A stretch of 10,192 nucleotides of DNA from JBGPIK01 sp041484845. GTDB taxonomy: Bacteria > Desulfobacterota > Binatia > UBA9968. The translations under genes were made by a program, and so were the position numbers. Numbering within the stretch: the stretch's first letter is position 1; the number at the start of each line of letters is the position of its first letter. Under the pieces are notes generated by a model, which did no database searches, was not told the DNA's origin, and saw only the letters and a program-made list of their open reading frames with translations. This document shows positions 1 to 5,554 of the stretch, in pieces. The stretch is taken from assembly GCA_041484845.1 (NCBI GenBank), contig JBGPIK010000244.1:1-10192 (forward strand), read 5' to 3'.

Positions 1-117
1 CGCTGTAGTGCGCAACGTGGTCGGCCGTTTGGCGGTGAAGCGTGGGTGGTCCGCATGGCGAAGCGGCTGGGGCTTGAGTCCACGTTGCATCCACGTGGGC
101 GCCCGAAGCAGAGGTGA
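1..117 (+). CDS. C-terminal end of REP-associated (RAYT / IS200-like Y1) transposase, partial
   Basis: The 5' part lies outside the window; frame 1 gives 38 residues ending in TGA at 115-117. The tail carries the run RPFGGEAWVVRMAKRLGLES and then a basic HPRGRPKQR end. I recognise this as the conserved C-terminus of REP-associated tyrosine transposases of the Y1 (IS200/IS605-like) superfamily, which typically end in a form like AKRLGLESTLRPRGRP. These single-copy transposases cut single-stranded DNA at REP-type hairpins and are often domesticated. The catalytic HUH and Tyr motifs are not visible because only the tail is present, so activity cannot be judged. The call rests on remembered family resemblance over a short stretch. 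Confidence 0.75.
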   Translation, partial: RCSAQRGRPFGGEAWVVRMAKRLGLESTLHPRGRPKQR

Positions 118-140
118 AAAGACTCCCGACCCCTTTTTAT
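116..140 (+). repeat. Possible RAYT element end
   Basis: Directly after the transposase stop there is an AAAAG, then ACTCCCGACCC, then CTTTTT. The 5-base arms AAAAG/CTTTT are inverted around an 11-base centre. From memory, similar 'gactcccgac' stretches close to the stop of RAYT-type genes occur in other genomes and may mark an element end or recognition site. The hairpin is AT-only and so a poor terminator. No second copy was noticed in the window. Confidence 0.3.
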
Positions 141-167
141 CCGGCATCAAGTGAGGATCGACGGCGA

Positions 168-377
168 CTAGTGTTTAACGGCGGCTTTCTCTTCTTTGAT
201 GAAGTCAGGAATTAACCGCGGCGCTGCGCCGCAATTGAAACAGCGGGGCGGCTCGTACTTCGTTTCACCTTCGGGGTAGCGCATGAACCGCTTGTAAAAT
301 GGTTTTTCCGTGCCGACATAGTCGTCGTAATAAAAAGCCAATTTACCGCACTCGCTGCATTGTAAATATTTAGCCAT
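168..377 (-). CDS. Small zinc-ribbon-like protein, function unknown
   Basis: A 69-residue protein with two CxxC knuckles, C7-x2-C10 (CSEC) and C46-x2-C49 (CFNC), 35 residues apart. This is the layout of a zinc ribbon or rubredoxin-like metal site. The middle is rich in Tyr, Phe and Lys, and there is no signal peptide or membrane segment, so it should be a small cytoplasmic metal-binding protein. The ATG at 377 is preceded by GAGAGG at good spacing. It begins 17 bases after the stop of the gentisate-dioxygenase-like gene on the same strand, so the two are probably co-transcribed. I do not recognise a named family. A structural, regulatory or metal-handling accessory role for the dioxygenase is inference from position alone. 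Confidence 0.8.
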   Translation of the reverse strand: MAKYLQCSECGKLAFYYDDYVGTEKPFYKRFMRYPEGETKYEPPRCFNCGAAPRLIPDFIKEEKAAVKH

Positions 378-394
378 CCTGTTCCTCTCAAGTG

Positions 395-1483
395 CTATTC
401 TTTGAATGTGCTCGTGATCTTTTGACGACCGTTGTTTTCCGCGTAAGGCTCTTCTCGATAAAGTCCCAAGGCCAGCATGACGGGAGTATCCTGCACGGAA
501 AACAGAATCACTTCCTCTTGGCTTTCATTGACGTGTTCGTGCCACGCCCATGGCGGAACGACAAAAAAGTCTCCGCGCTGGTAATCGAAGCGGATCCCAT
601 TAATCACCGAGTGGCCCCGGCCTTCGAAGACATGATAGATCGCACTGTTCACTTGCCGGTGCGCCTGGGTATGAACTCCGGGCCGAATGAGTTGAATCTG
701 GCAGCTCAGGGTCGGAAGCGTCGGGCCGCCCGTATTGGGGTTGGTGTATTCGAAACAGATATCATCATAGGGACTTGCGGGTCCCTCGCCGATCCTTTTA
801 AGCGCTTCATACGTCGGCGCCCACTTGTAATTCAACAACGGTGATGTGCTCGGGGCGACCTTTTCCCATGTAGGTCTTAAGTTGGGCCCGGCAAACGCTC
901 TTTCCGAAGCGTTGACTCCGGAGACCGGCGCGCGATGATCCGGATAAGGCTCGAAGAACACGGCGTCCAAGTCGCCCACCAACGGCAGATCGAGGCCGTC
1001 CATCCAGATAATGCCTTGATCGGATTCGCACCCGTGATCGTGCCAGGTCCAGTTGGGAGTCAAGATCAAATCGCCGCGACTCATTATGCATTTGTCGCCG
1101 TTGACGTTGGTAAATGAACGATCGCCCTCGATAATGAATCGGATCGCGGCTGCGGTGTGGCGGTGACACGGTGCGATTTCGCCGGGAAGAACGATCTGCA
1201 CGGCGCCCCAGAGCGTGTGGGTAGCCGCATATTTGCCGCCCAGGCCGGGATTAATAAAGGCCAAAACTCGGCGCTCGCCGCCGCGGTTGATGGGAACCAG
1301 TTCCGCCGCGCGGTAGGCCATCGGGCGAAGATCGGACCATTTCCAAAGGTACGGAAGGACTTTCGTTTGCGGTTCAGCCGGTAAGAGTCGAGCCGTGACC
1401 GGCCACAAGGGTTTTAGATGCTTGCGGTCGACTTGTTCATAAAACTCACTGAGTTCCTTCGACTCCTGTACGGTTTGGCTCAT
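395..1483 (-). CDS. Gentisate 1,2-dioxygenase-like two-cupin protein
   Basis: A 362-residue bicupin protein close to the usual length of gentisate 1,2-dioxygenases (about 340-370). These are cytoplasmic Fe(II) enzymes that open the ring of 2,5-dihydroxybenzoate to maleylpyruvate. The N-terminal cupin has the metal set H107-x-H109 (PCHRH) and H148 in WTWHDH. The C-terminal cupin spans about 265-332 and keeps H271, H275 and H315 in PWAWHEH, so both barrels look potentially metal-competent; in known family members the N-terminal site is the catalytic one. The open frame extends to a TTG at 1498, but GGGAGGG at 1490-1496 lies six bases before the ATG at 1483, which decides the start. Related ring-cleaving cupins (salicylate or 1-hydroxy-2-naphthoate dioxygenase) cannot be excluded. 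No transporter or hydrolase of a gentisate pathway is adjacent. Confidence 0.85.
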   Translation of the reverse strand: MSQTVQESKELSEFYEQVDRKHLKPLWPVTARLLPAEPQTKVLPYLWKWSDLRPMAYRAAELVPINRGGERRVLAFINPGLGGKYAATHTLWGAVQIVLPGEIAPCHRHTAAAIRFIIEGDRSFTNVNGDKCIMSRGDLILTPNWTWHDHGCESDQGIIWMDGLDLPLVGDLDAVFFEPYPDHRAPVSGVNASERAFAGPNLRPTWEKVAPSTSPLLNYKWAPTYEALKRIGEGPASPYDDICFEYTNPNTGGPTLPTLSCQIQLIRPGVHTQAHRQVNSAIYHVFEGRGHSVINGIRFDYQRGDFFVVPPWAWHEHVNESQEEVILFSVQDTPVMLALGLYREEPYAENNGRQKITSTFKE

Positions 1484-1489
1484 CGCGTT

Positions 1490-1496
1490 CCCTCCC
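1490..1496 (-). promoter_or_regulatory. Shine-Dalgarno site fixing the cupin gene start
   Basis: On the minus strand GGGAGGG precedes the ATG at 1483 by six bases. It lies inside the open frame that starts at TTG 1498, which argues against that longer start. Confidence 0.7.
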
Positions 1497-1512
1497 AAAC
1501 GGACTGAATTTC

Positions 1513-1541
1513 ACAATACTGACCAACGGACAAGAGGTCAA
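1513..1541 (-). promoter_or_regulatory. Sigma70-type promoter for cupin/zinc-ribbon operon
   Basis: Read on the minus strand, a -35 box TTGACC (1536-1541, five of six matches to TTGACA) is followed after exactly 17 bases by a -10 box TATTGT (1513-1518, four of six). Transcription would start near 1506, giving a leader of roughly 23 bases before the ATG at 1483. The position directly upstream of a well-supported start strengthens the call. Confidence 0.55.
1520..1540. promoter_or_regulatory. Palindrome in promoter spacer, possible operator
   Basis: TGACC and GGTCA form perfect 5-base inverted arms separated by 11 bases. The palindrome fills the spacer and touches both the -35 and -10 boxes of the promoter for the cupin gene. 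A protein bound here would block RNA polymerase. The arrangement also contains a T-N11-A spacing as in LysR-type boxes. No regulator gene is in the window, so the role is inferred. Confidence 0.3.
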
Positions 1542-1641
1542 TAAGCGCGACACCGGCGTTTGGTGCGACGCGCGCTCGATGGTTGGGTGTGCGCAATCGG
1601 CACGGCGATCAGTTGAATTGTGGAAAAAGTAGTGTCATTTG

Positions 1642-1670
1642 TTGCAAGCGCGGCAAAACCCTTTTAGAAT
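1642..1670 (+). promoter_or_regulatory. Sigma70-type promoter for GST/lipoyl genes
   Basis: TTGCAA (1642-1647, four of six to TTGACA) and TAGAAT (1665-1670, five of six to TATAAT) are separated by exactly 17 bases. Predicted transcription start is near 1677, giving a leader of about 110 bases before the ATG at 1786. Confidence 0.5.
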
Positions 1671-1720
1671 CGGGGCCGCTCATTTGATCTTGCACGGTTC
1701 TTTAAACATTGGCGGCTAAA

Positions 1721-1753
1721 CAGCGCGCGACCGAAATCCTGTCGAGCGCGCTG
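1721..1753 (+). promoter_or_regulatory. Strong hairpin in the GST mRNA leader
   Basis: CAGCGCGC (1721-1728) pairs perfectly with GCGCGCTG (1746-1753). An inner GAC/GTC stem (1729-1731 with 1741-1743) continues past a two-base bulge and closes a nine-base loop. The structure ends 17 bases before the Shine-Dalgarno site. There is no T-tract after it, so it is unlikely to be an intrinsic terminator; it may affect mRNA stability, translation or protein binding. Confidence 0.45.
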
Positions 1754-1770
1754 TGACGCTGGAAAGCAAA

Positions 1771-1777
1771 GAGGAGG
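1771..1777 (+). promoter_or_regulatory. Shine-Dalgarno site fixing the GST start
   Basis: GAGGAGG lies eight bases before the ATG at 1786. It is inside the frame opened by GTG 1753, so the longer start is disfavoured. Confidence 0.75.
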
Positions 1778-1785
1778 ATATACGG

Positions 1786-2385
1786 ATGGCCATACGACTG
1801 TTTCAATCTCAAACGTCCATGTTTTGTGAAAAGGTGAGGGTGGTCTTTGCGCTGAAGAAAATTCCCTATGATATAGTCGACGTACGCGCCGACGAGCGCA
1901 AGTCGCTCATTGAATTCACCGGCCAAAGAAAAGTCCCGTCGATGGACTACCAGGGCCAGTGCGTCATCGACTCCACGGTTATCGCTGCGTTGCTGGAAAA
2001 AAACCATCCGGGCAACAGCATCTATCCCGAAGGCGCGGCAAACAAGGGACTCTGCCTGGCGCTGGAAGACTGGTCGGATGAAGTTCTGATTCACGCGAAC
2101 CACGCCATGCGCCGCGCAGAAAGTCCGGAGGCGCGGAAAAAGGCCGAAGCGGAGTGGGCGGCTCATTTTAACACCTTGGATCACATGTACACCGGCAAAA
2201 AGTTCATTTTCGGGCCTATGACCATCGCGGACATTTCTATTTTCTCGGAACTTCACTATCTTTACACGACGGTCAAGTATGAGATACCGGCGAGCTACAA
2301 GAATGTTCATGCGTTCATGGAAAATATGCGCCAGACTTTAAAGCTGAATGCCCTTTCCGACAGCTTCGCGGCTCAGTCGCTGTGA
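1786..2385 (+). CDS. Glutathione S-transferase family protein
   Basis: A 199-residue soluble protein of typical GST length. The N-terminal thioredoxin-like domain (about 1-78) has TSMFCEKVR (residues 10-18), with Ser11 and Cys14 at the active-site turn. It also has KVP at 49-51 with the cis-proline of the glutathione site, and DST at 62-64 matching the Glu/Asp-Ser motif that binds the gamma-glutamyl group. The all-helical C-terminal domain (about 85-199) contains FGPMTIADISIF, the conserved N-capping box region. GSTs conjugate, reduce or isomerise electrophilic substrates with glutathione; the substrate here cannot be read. The active-site turn does not show the SSxxxxR signature I associate with zeta-class maleylpyruvate isomerases, so a gentisate-pathway isomerase role is unsupported despite the divergent dioxygenase gene. 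The start at 1786 is set by GAGGAGG. Confidence 0.88.
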   Translation: MAIRLFQSQTSMFCEKVRVVFALKKIPYDIVDVRADERKSLIEFTGQRKVPSMDYQGQCVIDSTVIAALLEKNHPGNSIYPEGAANKGLCLALEDWSDEVLIHANHAMRRAESPEARKKAEAEWAAHFNTLDHMYTGKKFIFGPMTIADISIFSELHYLYTTVKYEIPASYKNVHAFMENMRQTLKLNALSDSFAAQSL

Positions 2386-2394
2386 AGGAACCAG

Positions 2395-2643
2395 ATGAAA
2401 AAAGAAGTGATTATCCCCCGTTTGGGATCGAGCGATGAAAGCGACGAGGTCAAGATACTTCGTTGGTTAAAAAATCCGGGCGCACAGGTAAAAAAAGGCG
2501 AGGGATTACTGGAAGTCGAAACCGATAAAGTGAATGTTGAAATCGAAGCGCCCGATGACGGGCTGCTGAAGGAGATCAGGGCCCAAGTCGGAGATAGCGT
2601 GAAATTCAGCTCAGTGGTCGCCATCATCGAAAATGCGGAGTGA
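2395..2643 (+). CDS. Stand-alone lipoyl-domain (biotinyl/lipoyl attachment) protein
   Basis: An 82-residue protein that is essentially one lipoyl domain. It runs from KKEVIIPRLG through the VKKGEGLLEVETDKVNVEIEAP turn region (in two parts, 32-41 and 42-53) to VGDSVKFSSVVAIIE. The attachment lysine is K45 in ETDKVN, the classic signature of E2 acyltransferase lipoyl domains. In 2-oxo acid dehydrogenases this domain is fused to a peripheral-subunit-binding and catalytic domain; here the protein stops right after the domain. It may be a free lipoyl carrier or a remnant of an E2. It starts nine bases after the GST stop, with AAGGA overlapping that stop, so it is co-transcribed and probably coupled to the GST. 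No E1, E2 core, E3 or ligase gene is nearby. Confidence 0.85.
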   Translation: MKKEVIIPRLGSSDESDEVKILRWLKNPGAQVKKGEGLLEVETDKVNVEIEAPDDGLLKEIRAQVGDSVKFSSVVAIIENAE

Positions 2644-2645
2644 TA

Positions 2646-2662
2646 CCGGCATACGCTGCCGG
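2646..2662 (+). other. Short GC hairpin after lipoyl gene
   Basis: CCGGCA and TGCCGG form a perfect six-base stem with a five-base loop, starting two bases after the stop of the lipoyl gene. No T-run follows, so it is not a standard intrinsic terminator. It may protect the 3' end of the mRNA or be chance. Confidence 0.3.
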
Positions 2663-2714
2663 CGGGGTGATGAGCAACACCTGACGCTAATATGCGAACG
2701 GGGGAGTTGAAATC

Positions 2715-2843
2715 CTGAACGAATCGCCGCGCATCCTAAAAATCGCGCGACTAACGGTTATTTCCCATCTGCGCAACCCGAAGGTTCAACAAGAACTGCC
2801 GCCCCTCATGGGGGAAGCGATCAGGTCGGGTGGCCGCGACTGA
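2715..2843 (+). CDS. Possible small ORF (CTG start or frameshifted), unknown function
   Basis: A 42-residue frame that ends in TGA at 2841-2843, sharing its last A with the ATG of the next gene (TGATG). This is typical of translational coupling. The product is basic and probably helical (NESPRILKIARL near the start, ELPPLMGEAIRSGGRD at the end). I do not recognise a family. No ATG, GTG or TTG opens the frame; a CTG at 2715 lies eight bases after GGGGGAG (2700-2706). An ATG at 2692 opens the adjacent frame for eight codons (MRTGELKS) and stops at TGA 2716-2718, exactly on the CTG, so a lost base could have split one roughly 50-codon gene. It could also be non-coding spacer. Confidence 0.3.
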   Translation: MNESPRILKIARLTVISHLRNPKVQQELPPLMGEAIRSGGRD

Positions 2844-4630
2844 TGTTTGAGCAACGATATTCCGACCTGCTCTTTCGCACCGCTCTGATTGGAACGTTGC
2901 TGGGCTTTGCGGCGACGATTTATTTTTTCTTCGGATTGGCGGGCTACGTCGGCAGCGCTTGGCTGAACCTGATTACGGCCGCCAGCGTTACTCTCGCGGT
3001 TCTCGCTTTCCTGGTTCTATTCGTTGCAACGCTGCGCGAGGCGAATGCTCTGGGTCGAGCGCTGGCAGCGCTGATTGGCGCTTTACTTGCCGCCGAAATT
3101 CTTCTTTGTCTGGTTCCCCCGACCGCGCGCGACGAGCTCACCCATCACCTCGCCATTCCGCGGCTCTACGCGCGCGCCGGGCGCATTATCGAAGTTCCGA
3201 TGGCGCCGTATTCCTATTATCCCATGCTTCTCGAGATGCTTTACACGCCTTGGGTCTACTGGCGCTATGATTCTGTTCCCAAACTTATTCACTGCCTTTA
3301 CGGTTTTCTCACCGGGCTGGCGTTATGCGCGTACCTGTCACGTCGGATGAATGTTATTTATGGCCTGCTCGGCTTTTTTTTCTTTATATCAATTCCCGCG
3401 GTGCTGCGCTTGAACCATTGGGCTTACGTCGATCTGGGCACCACCTTTTACGCAACGGCATCGCTCTTGTGTCTGATGCGCTGGCGCGAAGACCCAGCGG
3501 CCACGAGCTGGCTTGCCCTGGCCGGCCTATCGATGGGGTTCATGGCGGCCACGAAGCCGAATGGCCTGGTAGCGGCCTTGATGTTGTCCTTCCTACTGGT
3601 TTTCACTTTGGCGGGCGAGCCCAAGAAATCGGTTGGCCAAATCGCGCGCAGTCTCGTCTTCTTTGCGGTCATGGCGGCCCTGCCGTTTCTTCCATGGCTG
3701 GTTAAGAACTGGTTTCAAACCGGCAATCCCTTTTTCCCTCTGCTGGCGGGTTTCTTCCCGGCAAAAAACAGTGGCGGCGCGAACGCGGGCGTAAGTTTCG
3801 GCGGTGTGGGTATTTTTGCCAAACGGGAGTTGCTTTATGGTGAAAGCTGGTGGCAGATAGCCGCGCTACCCCTGCGGTTGTTCTTCTCGGGCCGCGATGA
3901 TAGCCCGCAATATTTCGACGGCGCATTGAGCCCGATGCTGATCCTGTTTCTGCCATGGGCCTTTAAGGGCAAGTGGCTCGATGAAAAAAAAATCTTGGCG
4001 AGCTTCGCGCTGCTCTACTTTGCTTACGCGTTTTTTCTGGTGGATATGCGGGTGCGCTACATCCTTCCGATCGTGCCGCCGCTCGTCGCGTTGCTGGTTT
4101 ACGGCGTGTTCAATATTTATTTGCGCATCAAGCGTCCCGCCTACCTTTTTGCGGTTTTGCTTTTCTTTGCGGCGCTGCATGGGGTTTACCTGTGGCGCTA
4201 TTTTGAGGCCGTCAGGCCGATGGGCTATTGGGAGGGGCAGGAGAGCCGGGAAACTTACCTGACGCGCGTCGTCCCTGAATACCCGGTTTTCGATTATATC
4301 AATCGTGAGTTGCCAGCGACGGCGAAAATTTACCTTCTCTTTATCGGTCGAAGAGCGTATTATTGCGAGCGCGACTATGTTCATGATGGCGGTGAATTGC
4401 CGGGCCTGCTGGTGAGCGCGATCCAATCGGCCAAGAATTCATTTGAAATCGGCAAGACGCTTAAAAACCAAGGAATCACCCACCTGATGGTCCGCGAAGA
4501 TCTTTTAGTGCGCTTCCTGAGTAACAACCTTAACCGAAGCCAGCAGAGCGTATGGAACGGCTTTGTCGCCGAACGGCTGCGGCCGCGATTTCGCGATCGC
4601 GGCTACGCGCTCTATCAACTCGATGGGTGA
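2843..4630 (+). CDS. GT-C fold membrane glycosyltransferase (GT39/ArnT-like)
   Basis: A 595-residue polytopic inner-membrane protein. Hydrophobic helices lie around 14-34, 42-65, 72-92, 150-165, 170-186, 222-256, 268-286, 361-374, 384-400, 405-425 and 434-450. The first large loop holds the acidic pair D97-E98 in TARDELTHH, where GT-C enzymes keep their catalytic acidic motif. Other family-like marks are KNWFQTGNPFFPL (288-300) and DMRVRYILPIVPP (401-413). The last about 145 residues form a soluble, probably periplasmic domain. Such enzymes take a sugar from a polyprenyl-phosphate donor and move it to a lipid, glycan or protein outside the membrane. The downstream DPM-like GT2 overlaps by eight bases and is the natural donor-making partner. 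The start has only a weak ribosome site but overlaps an upstream TGA. Acceptor unknown. Confidence 0.82.
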   Translation: MFEQRYSDLLFRTALIGTLLGFAATIYFFFGLAGYVGSAWLNLITAASVTLAVLAFLVLFVATLREANALGRALAALIGALLAAEILLCLVPPTARDELTHHLAIPRLYARAGRIIEVPMAPYSYYPMLLEMLYTPWVYWRYDSVPKLIHCLYGFLTGLALCAYLSRRMNVIYGLLGFFFFISIPAVLRLNHWAYVDLGTTFYATASLLCLMRWREDPAATSWLALAGLSMGFMAATKPNGLVAALMLSFLLVFTLAGEPKKSVGQIARSLVFFAVMAALPFLPWLVKNWFQTGNPFFPLLAGFFPAKNSGGANAGVSFGGVGIFAKRELLYGESWWQIAALPLRLFFSGRDDSPQYFDGALSPMLILFLPWAFKGKWLDEKKILASFALLYFAYAFFLVDMRVRYILPIVPPLVALLVYGVFNIYLRIKRPAYLFAVLLFFAALHGVYLWRYFEAVRPMGYWEGQESRETYLTRVVPEYPVFDYINRELPATAKIYLLFIGRRAYYCERDYVHDGGELPGLLVSAIQSAKNSFEIGKTLKNQGITHLMVREDLLVRFLSNNLNRSQQSVWNGFVAERLRPRFRDRGYALYQLDG

Positions 4631-5522
4631 TCGATATCGACTCTCGATAGTGATCCCCGTCTTCAATGAGGCGGAGAATCTCGCGCCCCTGATCCGCCAG
4701 ATTTTCGCGCTGCAACTTCCCGCTGCCGAAATTATTGTCGTCGATGACGGTTCCACCGACGGCAGCGCCGATGTCGCCATGGCCGCCGGAGCCAACGTGG
4801 TGCGGCACCCCTATAACATCGGTAATGGGGCGGCGATCAAAAGCGGCATTAGAGCCGCCAAAGGCAAGCTGCTGCTATTCATGGACGGGGACGGTCAGCA
4901 TCGCCCCGAGGACATTCCCAAATTGCTGGCGGAGTCGGGCACTTACCACATGGTGATCGGCGCCCGCGCCAAGGGTTCGAAACTGCGCCTGCACCGTTAT
5001 GCCGCCAATGCGCTCTACAATCTGCTGGCCACCTATGTAACGCAGTTTAAAGTGAAAGACTTGACTTCAGGATTTCGCGTCCTGTCGCGCCCCGATGCGC
5101 TGCGCTTTATCGATCTGTTGCCCAACACTTTCTCCTATCCGACGACCCTTACGCTGGCGTTTCTTCGTTCCGGTTTGACGGTTAAGTATGTGCCGATTCA
5201 GACGCTTTATCGTAGCGGGCAAAGTAAAATAAGTTTGCTAGCGGACGGCGTTCGCTTTCTACTGATCATCAGCAAAATCGCTACGCTCTTCGCCCCTTTT
5301 CGCGTGTTTTTGCCTGTAAGCGCTTTCTTCTTCTTTACCGGCGTTGGGTATTATCTCTACACTTATCTCACACAGCACCGCTTTACGAATATGGCGGTTT
5401 TTCTCCTGACGACCGCCGTCATTGTCTTCATGCTCGGGTTAGTCTCGGAGCAGATCGCTCTGTTGAGAATGGAGCAACGATCGTCCGGGCTGCAATGGGG
5501 CTCCGACAAGGAACAAGAGTGA
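4623..5522 (+). CDS. DPM/GtrB-like GT2 polyprenyl-phosphate glycosyltransferase
   Basis: A 299-residue GT2 protein. The GT-A domain shows LSIVIPVFNEAENL (7-20), VVDDGSTDGS (39-48) with the nucleotide-binding D41/D42, and MDGDGQH (87-93) with the metal-binding D88-x-D90. The conserved DLTSGFRV (146-153) resembles the DPM/GtrB/ArnC group. Two C-terminal membrane helices (about 228-250 and 257-278) match the GtrB-type layout. Enzymes of this group load a sugar from a nucleotide donor onto polyprenyl phosphate at the cytoplasmic face. The upstream GT-C enzyme is the likely user of that lipid-sugar. The frame extends to TTG 4563, but alignment to the family favours ATG 4623, which overlaps the preceding stop by eight bases. 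Sugar identity cannot be read. Confidence 0.88.
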   Translation: MGDRYRLSIVIPVFNEAENLAPLIRQIFALQLPAAEIIVVDDGSTDGSADVAMAAGANVVRHPYNIGNGAAIKSGIRAAKGKLLLFMDGDGQHRPEDIPKLLAESGTYHMVIGARAKGSKLRLHRYAANALYNLLATYVTQFKVKDLTSGFRVLSRPDALRFIDLLPNTFSYPTTLTLAFLRSGLTVKYVPIQTLYRSGQSKISLLADGVRFLLIISKIATLFAPFRVFLPVSAFFFFTGVGYYLYTYLTQHRFTNMAVFLLTTAVIVFMLGLVSEQIALLRMEQRSSGLQWGSDKEQE

Positions 5523-5554
5523 GCTTTAAGTAAATTTGCGATAGACGGCAAGGG
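5523..5554. other. Short convergent gap between opposing operons
   Basis: Only 32 bases separate the stops of two convergent genes. I see no strong GC hairpin with a T-run on either strand; the best pairing is a four-base TTGC/GCAA, too weak to call a terminator. Confidence 0.5.

Larger units (their letters stand above)
1484..1785. other. Divergent intergenic region between cupin and GST genes
   Basis: This 302-base gap carries the two divergent promoters, the palindrome and the leader hairpin listed separately. I see no open frame with a convincing start and no RNA gene here. The stretch 1545-1640 holds nothing I can assign. Confidence 0.6.

Noticed and set aside
392..844. 150-codon open frame on the + strand opposite the cupin gene
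   Set aside because: It is antisense to well-supported cupin coding sequence with conserved metal-binding histidines; the product shows no recognisable domain.
1702..2310. 202-codon minus-strand open frame across the GST gene
   Set aside because: It lies opposite a clear GST with family motifs and a strong ribosome site; it is a codon-bias shadow.
2646..2662. Intrinsic terminator after the lipoyl gene
   Set aside because: The six-base stem is real, but no T-run follows, so I list it only as a hairpin.
3866..4426. 186-codon minus-strand open frame inside the GT-C gene
   Set aside because: Its composition is rich in Arg, His and Gln, as expected for the complement of a membrane protein gene, with no domain or start signal.
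4563..4622. Longer TTG start for the DPM-like GT2 gene
   Set aside because: The extra 20 residues do not resemble the family N-terminus, and ATG 4623 gives the usual short lead into the first beta strand.
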